Assembly (NCBI RefSeq): GCF_946885955.1
Contig: NZ_CAMPHI010000020.1
Coordinates: forward strand, 1 to 64,000
Length of the DNA stretch: 64,000 nucleotides
Source: an uncultured Pseudomonas sp.
Lineage (GTDB): Bacteria; Pseudomonadota; Gammaproteobacteria; Pseudomonadales; Pseudomonadaceae
Reading direction: 5' to 3'
Below the pieces are notes generated by a model. The model was not told the DNA's origin, searched no databases, and saw only the letters and a program-made list of their open reading frames with translations. Positions 1 to 8,032 of this stretch are shown in pieces (the stretch's first letter is position 1; each line of letters starts with the position of its first letter). The translations under genes and the position numbers were made by a program.

Positions 1-31
1 CTCCCCCGCAGTAACCCCGCCCGCTCGGCAC

Positions 32-51
32 TTTCACCCATTCAGGTGAAA
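32..51. promoter_or_regulatory. Small inverted repeat upstream of the lipase gene
   Basis: Seven-base arms TTTCACC (32-38) and GGTGAAA (45-51) are separated by six bases, about 100 bp before the lipase start. It could be an operator in the lipase promoter region or the end of a gene lying left of the window. I looked for a -24/-12 sigma-54 promoter, known for some Pseudomonas lipase genes, and did not find a convincing one in 1-153. Confidence 0.25.
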
Positions 52-153
52 TACACCCGCTTTTCTCGCCCCTAGAATCCACAGCGCCACAAAAGGGCCT
101 GTAGTGGCGACGGCCAGGCCCGCCCCCAACGGACTGATAGAGAGAAAACAATA

Positions 154-1107
154 ATGAAGAAGATTCTGTTCGCCGCCATCAGCAGCCTGCTGATGAGTAT
201 CTCCCTGGCCTGCCAGGCCGCCTATACGGCAAATCCGGTGGTACTGGTGCCGGGTATTTTCGCCTTCGACAACATTGCCATGATCGATTACTGGTACCAG
301 ATCCCATCCACCCTGCAATCCCAGGGCGTTAAGGTCTATATCCCCAAGATCAACGCCTTCGACAACTCCACCAAACGCGGCAATCAGCTGATTCAACAAC
401 TCGACGGCTACAAGGCCGCCTCCAACGGCAGCATCCAGAAGTTCAACCTGATGGCCCACAGCCAGGGTGGCATGACCGCACGTTATGTGATGAACGTGCG
501 CCCTGACCTTGTCGCCTCGGTAACCACCATGGCCACCCCGCATACCGGCTCGCCCCTGGCCGATATCACCACCGGCATCGCCCCGCCGGGCACCCTGCAA
601 GGCGTAACCTTTTCGGTATTCGCCAATGCAGTGGGCAATCTGGTCAACATCCTCTCCAACAACTCGGCCAGCCAGTCCGACATCAACGCCATGCTCGGCG
701 AGTTCACCAAGCCCGGCGCCGCCGCCTTTAACAGCATGTACCCCCGCGGCCTGCCGACCACCAAGTGCGGCGTCGGCCCGAACAGCGTCACCATTCCACG
801 CAACAACGTCAACCACAGCGTCCGCTTGTACTCCTGGGGCGGCCGCGCACCGCTGACCCACATACTCGACGTCTCCGATGCCCTGTTCGGCATCACCTCC
901 CTAGCCTTCATCGGCCAGGGTGAATCGGGCAACGACGGGGTCACCGGGGTCTGCGCCAACCACTTTGGCCAGGTGATCAACGACCGCTACTTTATGAACC
1001 ACCTGGACATCAACAATCAGGTATTCGGTCTGGTGTCCTGGTTTGAAACCAACCCCAAGACCCTGTTCCGCAACCACGCCACGCGCCTGAAAAACGCCGG
1101 CCTCTGA
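154..1107 (+). CDS. lipA: Secreted triacylglycerol lipase, Pseudomonas family I (LipA-like)
   Basis: Extracellular esterase that hydrolyses long-chain triacylglycerols. The 317-residue precursor has a Sec signal peptide (about residues 1-22, ending CQA) and then the family I N-terminus with the oxyanion-hole region (VLVPGIFAFDN, about 30-40). The nucleophile is S103 in AHSQGG. The acid is D261 in an NDG motif and the histidine is H283 in MNHLD. C205 and C267 match the conserved disulfide pair of this family. Such lipases fold in the periplasm with a dedicated foldase and leave through the type II secretion system; the foldase gene follows at 1260. The box is AHSQGG rather than the more usual GHSHGG of P. 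aeruginosa LipA. The ATG is preceded by a GAGAG-rich stretch. Confidence 0.93.
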   Translation: MKKILFAAISSLLMSISLACQAAYTANPVVLVPGIFAFDNIAMIDYWYQIPSTLQSQGVKVYIPKINAFDNSTKRGNQLIQQLDGYKAASNGSIQKFNLMAHSQGGMTARYVMNVRPDLVASVTTMATPHTGSPLADITTGIAPPGTLQGVTFSVFANAVGNLVNILSNNSASQSDINAMLGEFTKPGAAAFNSMYPRGLPTTKCGVGPNSVTIPRNNVNHSVRLYSWGGRAPLTHILDVSDALFGITSLAFIGQGESGNDGVTGVCANHFGQVINDRYFMNHLDINNQVFGLVSWFETNPKTLFRNHATRLKNAGL

Positions 1108-1123
1108 TAAGTTGCTGAAAACC

Positions 1124-1147
1124 GCTGCCCAGCCTTTCCTGGGCAGC
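1124..1147 (+). terminator. Hairpin between lipase and foldase genes, possible attenuator
   Basis: Perfect nine-base arms (1124-1132 and 1139-1147) flank a six-base loop, 17 bp after the lipase stop, and a short T run follows at 1153-1156. The hairpin could lower transcription into the foldase gene, giving more lipase than foldase. This is inferred from structure only. Confidence 0.45.
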
Positions 1148-1156
1148 CGCCGTTTT

Positions 1157-1218
1157 GTAGGGTGCGCCGTGCGCACCACAGGCTCGCCCTCTGCTCCGGT
1201 GCGCACGGCACAGCCTAC
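1157..1218. repeat. REP-like inverted repeat before the foldase gene
   Basis: Imperfect 21-base arms, 1157-1177 (GTAGGGTGCGCC...) and 1198-1218 (...GGCACAGCCTAC), form a palindrome of the GTAGG(G)TGCGC type that is widespread in Pseudomonas intergenic regions. It ends just before the first possible ATG at 1221, which makes that ATG an unlikely start for the foldase. Confidence 0.6.
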
Positions 1219-1259
1219 CCATGCTGCTTCACCGGCAATCTCCACAGGCCATAGAACCC

Positions 1260-2297
1260 GTGATCAAGACCCGCTACCTGTTGCTGCTCGCCGCCCTGTG
1301 CCTGGGCTTCAGTCTCGCCGCCGTGCTGCTGTTTTTACCTCAGCCAAGCGACCCGCTCGCCGCCGCGGAGATCACCCCGACAGTCGCGGCAACCGCTGCC
1401 CAGCAGGCGCACGAGAGCAATCTGCAGATCCAGCAACAGCCCATCGACAGCCTACCGGCACTGCCTCCATTACCCCGTTCCCTGCAAGACACCCAGCACA
1501 ATGTGCGTCTGCAAACCGACGCGCAGGGCAACTTGCAGCTCACTGCCGAGATCCTCTACCTATTCGAGTTCTACCTCTCGGCCCTGTCCGAAGAACCCCT
1601 GGGGGTCAGCCTCAATCGCATCAGCCAGGATCTCGCCGCGCAACTGCAAGGGCCGGCCCTTGAACAGGCCCGTGATCTGCTCAAGCGCTATCTGGATTTC
1701 AAGATTGCCCTGGGTGACCTGCACAACCTACCTGCCATCATGGACAGTCAGGGGCAATACGCCCTGGACGCCATCCGCCAGCGCCAGCAGCAGGTGCAGG
1801 CGCTGCGCCAGCAGCACTTTTCCAGCCATGAATACCAGCTGTTCTTCCAAGAGCAGGACAGCTACGACGCTTTTATGCAGCAGCAGCTGCGACTGGCCGA
1901 GGATCAGAGTCTGGATAGCCAACAGCGCCAGGAGGCCATCGCGCAGCTCGAACAACAGCTGCCAGAGCCCATCCGCCAGGCTCGCGAACAGGCCATGCAA
2001 GAGACCCTGGTGTATGAACAGGCCGAGCAAATGAAGCAGCAAGGCGCCAGCGCCGAGGAGCTGTTTCAGCTACGCGCTAAGGCACTCGGCGATGAAGCCG
2101 CGACAGCCCTTGCGCAACTGGATCAGCAGTACGCCGAATGGGACAAGCGCCTGGCTAGCTATGAGCAAGAACGCGCAGCCATTCGGCAGTCGGGGCTGAG
2201 CCCGCAGGATCAGCAAATGGCGGTCGCCAATCTGATCGAACAACGCTTCAAACCCGAGGAGCGGCTGCAGGTGCAGGCCATGGAGTTGTATCAATAG
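1260..2297 (+). CDS. lifO: Lipase-specific foldase (lipase chaperone, Lif/LipB family)
   Basis: Inner-membrane-anchored steric chaperone that folds the secreted lipase in the periplasm. From the chosen GTG start the protein is 345 residues: one N-terminal membrane anchor (about 5-26), a Pro/Ala/Gln-rich linker to about residue 75, then a Gln/Glu/Leu-rich all-helical domain. The segment YLFEFYLSALSEE (about 100-112) fits the family signature RxxFDYxLSxxGE, although R and D are replaced. An in-frame ATG at 1221 lies directly after a REP palindrome and would put a polar stretch before the anchor, so GTG 1260 is preferred. It lies 152 bp downstream of its expected partner, the lipase gene, with a hairpin between them. 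Confidence 0.87.
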   Translation: MIKTRYLLLLAALCLGFSLAAVLLFLPQPSDPLAAAEITPTVAATAAQQAHESNLQIQQQPIDSLPALPPLPRSLQDTQHNVRLQTDAQGNLQLTAEILYLFEFYLSALSEEPLGVSLNRISQDLAAQLQGPALEQARDLLKRYLDFKIALGDLHNLPAIMDSQGQYALDAIRQRQQQVQALRQQHFSSHEYQLFFQEQDSYDAFMQQQLRLAEDQSLDSQQRQEAIAQLEQQLPEPIRQAREQAMQETLVYEQAEQMKQQGASAEELFQLRAKALGDEAATALAQLDQQYAEWDKRLASYEQERAAIRQSGLSPQDQQMAVANLIEQRFKPEERLQVQAMELYQ

Positions 2298-2323
2298 CTG
2301 CCAGGCTGTGGAAAAACCACCCG

Positions 2324-3025
2324 CTATCGACCGAGATTAAGCATCCAAGCCAAGCCCTGGGCCACATGCAACTCGCAGCTGTCGAGCAGCGGCAGCTGCG
2401 GCGACGCGCCCTCCAGTAACAGGCCGATTTCGGTGCAACCGAGAATCGCCGCTTCGGCGCCGCGCTGGCGCAATGCCTCGATGCACTGCAGATAGAAATC
2501 GCGGGCCTCGGGCTGAAACTGCCCCTGGCACAGCTCGGCGAAGATCACCCGATCTATCTCGACCATCTGCGCCGGCTCCGGGATGATCACCTCGATGCCG
2601 AAACGCTCGGCCAGGCGCTGGCGATAGAAGTCCTCCTGCATGGTGAAGCGCGTACCTAGCAACGCCGCGCGCTTGACGCCTCGCTGCTGTAACGCTTGAC
2701 CGACCGCATCGCCAATATGCAACAAGGGTATGTCCACTGCAGCCTCGATGGCCGGCGCCACCTTGTGCATGGTGTTGGTCGCCAGCAGCAGCGCAGTGGC
2801 CCCGGCCCGTTGCAGGCCCTGAGCGGCTGCGGCCAGTAGATCGCCGGCAGTTTGCCAGTCACCCATACGCTGTAGCTCGGCGATCTCAGCGAAATCCACC
2901 GAGTGCAACAGCAAGGGCGCCGAATGCAAACCACCCAGTTGCTCGCGCACGCCCTGGTTGAGCAGGCGGTAATAGCTCGCCGTGGACTCCCAACTCATGC
3001 CGCCGAGAATGCCTAATTGGCGCAT
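2324..3025 (-). CDS. Aspartate/glutamate racemase family protein, YgeA-like
   Basis: PLP-independent amino acid racemase of the Asp/Glu/hydantoin racemase superfamily, 233 residues. It starts with the family motif GILGGMSWEST. The two acid-base residues fall where they do in E. coli YgeA: T83 in ATNTMHK, the position usually held by Cys in aspartate racemases, and C197 in GCTEIG. YgeA has broad specificity (homoserine and others), so the substrate here is not certain. It lies 30 bp downstream of a RidA-family gene on the same strand, so the pair is probably one transcript for amino or imino acid metabolism. Confidence 0.85.
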   Translation of the reverse strand: MRQLGILGGMSWESTASYYRLLNQGVREQLGGLHSAPLLLHSVDFAEIAELQRMGDWQTAGDLLAAAAQGLQRAGATALLLATNTMHKVAPAIEAAVDIPLLHIGDAVGQALQQRGVKRAALLGTRFTMQEDFYRQRLAERFGIEVIIPEPAQMVEIDRVIFAELCQGQFQPEARDFYLQCIEALRQRGAEAAILGCTEIGLLLEGASPQLPLLDSCELHVAQGLAWMLNLGR

Positions 3026-3055
3026 CGTCTTTCCTCCTGATCGATTGCCCGCGAT

Positions 3056-3448
3056 TTATTCGGCGGGGTTATGGATGGCATTCAGGTTCATCGTCAGCAG
3101 CGCATCGCGCTTCGGCAGGTCGGCGACGCAGATCACCGTGCGCGCGGGTAAATGACCGGCGAACGCCTCGGCATAGGCCCTGTTCATCGCCTCGAAATCC
3201 TCGACGTGCTTGAGAAATACCTGCACGTGCAGGACGTCCGCCAGGGTGGCCCCTACCGAGGCGAGCATCAACCGCAGGTTCTCGAGGATTTGCCGGGACT
3301 GGGCGTAAGCATCGGTGCCCGCCATCCGTCCGGCGCCATCCACCCCCGGGGTTGCGGAGAGGTAAATGAACGGGCCGCTCTTGGCGATATGGCTGTAAGG
3401 GCCTATGGGTTCGAACAGCTCGGGCGGGGTGTAGGTTTCGACATTCAT
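3056..3448 (-). CDS. RidA family protein (YjgF/YER057c/UK114)
   Basis: A 130-residue protein of the Rid family, trimeric enzymes or ligand-binding proteins that deaminate reactive enamine/imine intermediates. The conserved core Arg is R103 in PARTVICV. The C-terminal motif reads ALLTMNLNAI and lacks the glutamate that archetypal RidA has there, so this is probably another Rid subgroup whose imine deaminase activity is not assured. The ATG at 3448 was chosen because it opens with MNVETYTPP, as relatives do; further upstream the frame has only an alternative start codon and no family similarity. It lies upstream of the racemase gene on the same strand. Confidence 0.83.
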   Translation of the reverse strand: MNVETYTPPELFEPIGPYSHIAKSGPFIYLSATPGVDGAGRMAGTDAYAQSRQILENLRLMLASVGATLADVLHVQVFLKHVEDFEAMNRAYAEAFAGHLPARTVICVADLPKRDALLTMNLNAIHNPAE

Positions 3449-3784
3449 AAAAAATCCATGTTGATGAAGACGAGGACACCCTCGCACTTCGAGCCTAGCG
3501 CGACAGACCGCCGGCACACAGACACAGTAGGCCGCCAGGGCGGCGGTACAGCCTGAACGGGCATGCCCGTTTCCCTCATCCGGCGCTACGCGCCACCTTC
3601 TCCCGACGGCAGAAGCACATCAGGATGGCGCCGCTGCGCGATTAACGCGTTAATTCGAAAAGACATATAAACCTTCTCAAACATTCTTAGACTCTCTAAG
3701 CCGCAAGCCTTATCTTCTGCGCCTTGCGGGGTCGCCGTGTGCGTGCCCGCCACCTTATATGCGCTTCACCCGCTAAGGATTCTC
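3449..3784. other. Intergenic region with palindromes, no gene seen
   Basis: This 336-bp gap separates the divergent RidA and permease genes. It holds a perfect 16-base palindrome (AACGGGCA/TGCCCGTT, 3556-3571), a copy of the common Pseudomonas repeat CCCTCATCCGGCGCTACGCG (from about 3573), and a 14-base palindrome ATTAACGCGTTAAT (3641-3654), which is operator-like and lies in an AT-rich part of the permease upstream region. No open frame here looks coding. Confidence 0.5.
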
Positions 3785-5581
3785 ATGTTCTGGGACTCGC
3801 TGCCCTTGCCGCTGATATTCGTCGGCGCCCTGCTGGTCTGGGTGCTGTATGCCTTCGTGCGCGAGAAGTGGAGCCCGGACATAGTCGCGGCGATCGCCGT
3901 GGCGGCGCTGCTGATCACCCAATTGCTCGAGCCCAAGGAAGTGCTCAGCGTGCTGTCCAACTCGGCACCGGTGACCATCGCCTGCATGTTCGTGCTGTCC
4001 GCCGCCCTGGAACGCACCGGCTGCATCGACGCCCTCGGCAACTGGCTCGGCGATCTGGTCGGCACCAGCCCGATCCGCGTACTGACCGGCCTGACGCTTA
4101 CCGCCTTGGTGATTTCCGCATGCCTGAACAACACCCCGGTGGTGGCCATTCTCACCCCGGTGGCGATTTCCCTGGCCCGGCGCGCCGGTACCTTGCCGTC
4201 CAAACTGCTGATTCCGCTGTCCTACGCGACCATCCTCGGCGGTACCCTGACCATGATCGGCACTTCGACCAACATCCTGGTCGACGGTGTGGCGCGCAAG
4301 GCCGGCCTCGAACCCTTCGGTATTTTCGAGATCACCGGCGCGGGGCTGATCCTCGCCACCGTCGGCATGCTTTACCTGCTGACCATCGGTCGCCACCTGC
4401 TGCCCGAGCGCGACACCCTGTCCAAACAGCTGCGCCCGGACCTGGATCGCACCTTCATGACCGAGCTGCTGGTGCCACATGACTCGCCGGTGATCGGCAA
4501 AACCCTGAGCGAAGCCAACCTCAACGGCGGCAGCGGCCTGCAGGTGCTCAAGCTGTTTCGCGACGAACAGGAGCTCACCGAGCCGGGCCACGAGACCGTG
4601 CTGGCCAACGGCGACCGCCTGGTGCTGCACGGCCAGGTGAAGAATGTGGTGGAGCTGCGCGAGAGCGGCCACCTGACGTTCAACCGCAGCGACGCGTTCG
4701 AGACCATCAGCAGCCACGATGTGGTGCTGGCCGAAGCCATCGTCGGGCGCAACTCGCGTTACAGCCACCGACCGATGCGCGACCTCGACCTCACCGCGCG
4801 CTATGGCATCGCGGTGCTCGCGGTTCACCGCCAGGACGAGAACATTCGCGGCAACCTCGACGACTTCGAGCTGCAGTTCGGCGACGTGATGCTGGTCGAG
4901 GGCACGCCGACGCAGATCAAGCGCTTCGCCGACAACGGCGAGCTGATCAGCCTCAACGCCGTGCAGGAGCGCGCGTTCCGCCGCGACAAGGCGCCGATCG
5001 CGATCATCGCCACGCTCGCCGTGATGCTCCTCGCGGCGTTCGGCGTGATGCCGATCGAAGGCCTGGCGATCATCGGCGCGGTGGCCGTGCTGGCGACCCG
5101 CTGCCTGGACGTGGAAGACGCCTATAAAGCGGTGGACTGGAAGATTCTCAGCCTGATCTTCGGCATGCTGGCGATCAGCATCGCCATGGACAAGGTCGGC
5201 CTGGTGCGCCTGCTGATCGAAAACGTCATGAGCCTGATGCCCTGGGCCGGGCCGCTGTTGATGCTGTCGCTGATCTACCTGTTCACCTCGATTCTCACCG
5301 AGGTACTGTCGAACAACGCGGTGGCGGTGCTGGTAACGCCGATCGCCATCGGCCTGGCCCAGCACCTGGGCGTCGACCCACGGGCCTTCGTGGTCGCGGT
5401 GATGTTCGCCGCCAGCGCCAGCTTCGCCACACCGATCGGCTATCAGACCAACACCTTCGTGTATAACGCCGGCGGTTACCGCTTCACCGATTTCATGAAG
5501 ATCGGCATTCCGCTGAATCTGCTGCTGTGGATAGTGGCGAGCGTTGTGATTCCCTGGTTCTGGCCGCTGACCCCGGTTTGA
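3785..5581 (+). CDS. SLC13/ArsB-NhaD superfamily permease with two TrkA-C (RCK_C) domains
   Basis: Inner-membrane secondary transporter of the divalent anion:Na+ symporter type, 598 residues. An N-terminal membrane half carries NNTPVV (115-120) and the hairpin signature GTSTN (159-163). A cytoplasmic middle part (about 215-395) looks like two RCK_C ligand-binding domains. The C-terminal membrane half carries a matching SNNA motif and ATPIGYQTN. These paired hairpin motifs are the Na+/substrate sites of the family. Proteins of this build are annotated as sulfate, arsenite or dicarboxylate carriers, and the substrate cannot be read from sequence. The ATG at 3785 is preceded by AAGGA at seven bases. 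Confidence 0.85.
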   Translation: MFWDSLPLPLIFVGALLVWVLYAFVREKWSPDIVAAIAVAALLITQLLEPKEVLSVLSNSAPVTIACMFVLSAALERTGCIDALGNWLGDLVGTSPIRVLTGLTLTALVISACLNNTPVVAILTPVAISLARRAGTLPSKLLIPLSYATILGGTLTMIGTSTNILVDGVARKAGLEPFGIFEITGAGLILATVGMLYLLTIGRHLLPERDTLSKQLRPDLDRTFMTELLVPHDSPVIGKTLSEANLNGGSGLQVLKLFRDEQELTEPGHETVLANGDRLVLHGQVKNVVELRESGHLTFNRSDAFETISSHDVVLAEAIVGRNSRYSHRPMRDLDLTARYGIAVLAVHRQDENIRGNLDDFELQFGDVMLVEGTPTQIKRFADNGELISLNAVQERAFRRDKAPIAIIATLAVMLLAAFGVMPIEGLAIIGAVAVLATRCLDVEDAYKAVDWKILSLIFGMLAISIAMDKVGLVRLLIENVMSLMPWAGPLLMLSLIYLFTSILTEVLSNNAVAVLVTPIAIGLAQHLGVDPRAFVVAVMFAASASFATPIGYQTNTFVYNAGGYRFTDFMKIGIPLNLLLWIVASVVIPWFWPLTPV

Positions 5582-5710
5582 CTACCGGCTAGCGGCTCCA
5601 TCTAGCAGAACGCTGAAAACGCAGCTCGCGATCGTGGCTGTTTTTAACGCAGTATTGCCAACACAGGCAGTTTTCAGCCCGCTAATGGACATCGCCACCG
5701 GAGCCCCCTC

Positions 5711-6145
5711 ATGAGCCAACCTCTGTTGATTCCCTGCCCGCACTGCAATGGTCTGAACCGCATCCCCGCCGAGCGCCTCGCCGATACGCCGCATTGCGGT
5801 CGTTGCAAGGCCGAGGTGCTGCCCGGCAAGCCGATCGAATTGAACCAGGGCAACTTCGCCAGCCAGCTCAAGGGCGACCTGCCGCTGCTGGTGGATGTCT
5901 GGGCCAGTTGGTGCGGCCCGTGCCGAGGGTTCGCGCCGACCTTCGAGCAAGCCGCCGCGCAACTCGTCGGTCGTTATCGCCTGGGCAAGCTGGACAGCGA
6001 AGCCAACCCGCAACTGTCGGCGCATCTGGCGATTCGCTCGATTCCCAGCCTGATCCTGTTCAGCGCCGGCAAGGAAGTCGCCCGACAAAGCGGCGCCATG
6101 TCTCTGCCCCAACTGCTGGCCTGGGTCGATCGCGCGGGCCGCTGA
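5711..6145 (+). CDS. trxC: Thioredoxin TrxC (thioredoxin 2)
   Basis: Cytoplasmic disulfide reductase of the zinc-binding thioredoxin-2 type, 144 residues. Two CxxC pairs (C9/C12 and C29/C32) form the N-terminal zinc finger. The thioredoxin fold follows with active site WCGPC (67-71) and a cis-Pro loop (IRSIPS). Length and zinc finger distinguish it from TrxA, about 108 residues. In enterobacteria trxC is induced by OxyR under peroxide stress; no OxyR site was identified here. The 129-bp upstream gap contains a loose inverted repeat (CTGAAAAC...GTTTTCAG). Confidence 0.93.
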   Translation: MSQPLLIPCPHCNGLNRIPAERLADTPHCGRCKAEVLPGKPIELNQGNFASQLKGDLPLLVDVWASWCGPCRGFAPTFEQAAAQLVGRYRLGKLDSEANPQLSAHLAIRSIPSLILFSAGKEVARQSGAMSLPQLLAWVDRAGR

Positions 6146-6239
6146 GCGAATCGGTCAGCGGCGTCGTAACCTCGGATCAATTGCAAGCGCGGGATGATTG
6201 GCTAGGCTGCTTGCACACACCTATTCGAGAACACCACGC

Positions 6240-6725
6240 ATGCCGTTAGCCTTTGAGATCGCCCGCCAGCTCACCGAAGAGCAGATCGCCTTCGTCAAAC
6301 GCAGCGGGCTCAAGGCGGAAGTGCTCGAGCCGGGGCGCGTACGCCTGTGCATGCCGCTGGCCGGCAACCAGAATCATATCGGCAGCATGTATGCCGGCGC
6401 CCTGTTCACCCTGGCGGAAATTCCCGGCGGCGCACTGTTTCTCACCAGTTTCGATACCCAGCGGTTTTACCCGGTGGTCAAGGAACTGAACCTGCGCTTT
6501 CGCCGGCCCGCTACCGGCGATATCCGGGTCGAGGCACAACTCAGTGCGCCGACCATCGTACAGCTGCAGAATGAGGCGTTGGAGCAGGGCAAGGCGGAGT
6601 ACCAATTGACCCTGGAACTGACCAGCGAGACTGGCGAAGTGGTGGCTGAGAGTCGCGCGCTGTATCAGTTACGTTTGCATGAACAACGTGGGAACTTGTC
6701 TCAAATCAAAAGACCAGATAACTGA
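6240..6725 (+). CDS. Hotdog-fold thioesterase-like protein (YiiD C-terminal/DUF4442 type)
   Basis: A 161-residue single-domain protein. The segment NHIGSMYAGALFTLAEIPGG (about 40-60) is the hotdog central helix and the loop before it, as in PaaI-like and DUF4442 proteins; relatives are thioesterase-like. The substrate is unknown. ATG 6240 begins MPLAFEIARQLTEEQ, and the longer frame from 6198 adds a segment without similarity. It lies between trxC and a universal stress gene and probably has its own transcript. Confidence 0.7.
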   Translation: MPLAFEIARQLTEEQIAFVKRSGLKAEVLEPGRVRLCMPLAGNQNHIGSMYAGALFTLAEIPGGALFLTSFDTQRFYPVVKELNLRFRRPATGDIRVEAQLSAPTIVQLQNEALEQGKAEYQLTLELTSETGEVVAESRALYQLRLHEQRGNLSQIKRPDN

Positions 6726-6765
6726 TGGAGCCATGCTTCGCAATGGAGCCATACTGCTTATCTTT

Positions 6766-6797
6766 TAGTAGAACCGACATGTAGTAGAACCGACATG
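6766..6797. repeat. Perfect 16-bp tandem duplication upstream of the usp gene
   Basis: The unit TAGTAGAACCGACATG occurs twice in direct succession (6766-6781 and 6782-6797), ending 23 bp before the stress-protein start codon. Just upstream, TGGAGCCAT is also repeated (near 6725 and 6744). Recent slippage is the simplest explanation. It changes the leader and possibly promoter spacing. Confidence 0.85.
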
Positions 6798-6820
6798 TAT
6801 TGGCAGGAGAGCCGTATACC

Positions 6821-7621
6821 ATGTTCAAACATATCTTGATTGCCCATGACCTGCGTGACACTGCCGACATGGCCTTGTGCCGGGCCGCCCAATTGGCGCA
6901 GCAACATGGCGCCAAGCTGACCATGCTGCATGTGCTCGACGCCAACAAAAGCGAGCAGGAGCATGAAAACGCCCGTCAGGCCCTGGATCTCAGCCTGACC
7001 CGCTACGCTCCCGCCGGCTGCGAGTTACGGGTATGCAGCGCCAGCAAAGCTTCCGACATGGTCCTGCAGCAGGTCGACGAACTGGCATGCGACCTGCTGG
7101 TGCTGGGCGCCCACCATCAGCGTCACGACTTTTTCTCCGGCACCAGCCTGGACCGCATCGCCCGGCGCTGCCCGGTGCCGCTGCTGCTGGTCGCGCGTAA
7201 CGATGCGCGCCCCTATAAACGCGCGCTCTCGGCCATCGATTTTTCGCTGTGCGCGGTCAGTGCCTTGAGCCAGGGCTACTGCATGCTCCCCAACAGCGCC
7301 GAGCTGCATGCCGTACACGTGTTCGAGCCGAGCAAGGGCACGCCCAAGCAGGTCGAGGACCAGCTGCAACTGCAATGCGGACTGATCGACCAACTGATGC
7401 TCGACGAGGCGCAAAAGCTGCCAGCCAAGGGCCCGGCGCTGAGCCATTCAGTGCAGCAGGGCGGGATTCTGCGCTGCCTGCAGGAAAATATCCGCAGCCG
7501 CGAGATCGAGGTACTGGTGCTCGGCAGCCACGGCCGCAGCGCGCTGTCGCAGGCCCTGCTCGGCAGCCTGGCGCAGCATTTCCTGCACCGCGCGCCCTGC
7601 GATATTTTCGTGGTGCGTTAA
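6821..7621 (+). CDS. Universal stress protein, tandem UspA domains
   Basis: Cytoplasmic stress protein of 266 residues with two Usp domains. The first begins FKHILIAHDLRD and has a degenerate nucleotide loop (LGAHHQRHDFFSGTS). The second ends with a complete ATP-binding loop G-2x-G-9x-G-S (GSHGR...LLGS), so only the C-terminal half is predicted to bind ATP. ATG 6821 is preceded by AGGAGA; an in-frame ATG at 6800 would overlap that site. An ortholog next to a ParA gene fits Pseudomonas core order. A terminator follows at 7641. Confidence 0.88.
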   Translation: MFKHILIAHDLRDTADMALCRAAQLAQQHGAKLTMLHVLDANKSEQEHENARQALDLSLTRYAPAGCELRVCSASKASDMVLQQVDELACDLLVLGAHHQRHDFFSGTSLDRIARRCPVPLLLVARNDARPYKRALSAIDFSLCAVSALSQGYCMLPNSAELHAVHVFEPSKGTPKQVEDQLQLQCGLIDQLMLDEAQKLPAKGPALSHSVQQGGILRCLQENIRSREIEVLVLGSHGRSALSQALLGSLAQHFLHRAPCDIFVVR

Positions 7622-7640
7622 GACGTAGCGACTGGACGAC

Positions 7641-7662
7641 AAAGGCGCCCCAGGGCGCCTTT
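7641..7662 (+). terminator. Rho-independent terminator after the universal stress gene
   Basis: AAAGGCGCC and GGCGCCTTT are inverted around a short CAG-type loop, 20 bp after the stop codon at 7621, with A and T runs on the two sides. It could act in both directions. Confidence 0.75.
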
Positions 7663-7670
7663 GTGCTTCT

Positions 7671-7955
7671 GTAGCCCGGATGAAATCAGGGGAAACCCGG
7701 CGCCGATCAATCGCTCCAGAATTGCATCCGGGCAGCTGATCGTTCCCACGTGGACGGTTCGACGCCTCGATATGGGAACGATCAACGTCAGCCAATGGTA
7801 GCCCGGGTTGAGCGAAGCGATACCCGGGTATCGGTGCCCTGGGTATCGCTGCGCTCAACCCAGGCTACGGGATGCACTTTGGTAGGGTGAGCATGGCGAA
7901 GCCTTGTCCACCGTTGGCGGGCAAAATGGCGGACAGGCCGGCGCAATCCACCCTA
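7671..7955. repeat. Stack of REP-type palindromes in the gap before parA
   Basis: The 410-bp gap 7622-8032 has no gene but four repeat elements in a row: a GTAGCCCGGATG...GCATCCGGGC pair (7671-7736), perfect 12-base arms TGATCGTTCCCA/TGGGAACGATCA (7737-7784), a long GTAGCCCGGGTTGAGCG palindrome with 31-base imperfect arms (7798-7828 and 7838-7868), and a TAGGGTG...CACCCTA element (about 7883-7955). Each resembles a known class of Pseudomonas extragenic palindrome. Beyond them, CCTTGCCCAT is directly repeated near 7980-8002. Confidence 0.75.
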
Positions 7956-8032
7956 GGATTTTCCAGGCCTTGCACACCAACCTTGCCCATCTACCTTGCC
8001 CATCAACATAGGATCTACGGACGCCACCCGAG

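Noticed and set aside
1..153. Sigma-54 promoter for the lipase gene
   Set aside because: Candidate GG and GC pairs do not have the required ten-base spacing.
3773..5365. Open frame of 530 codons on the minus strand opposite the permease
   Set aside because: The plus strand encodes a clear SLC13-type permease; the opposite translation is His/Gln/Asp-rich low-complexity sequence typical of an antisense frame.
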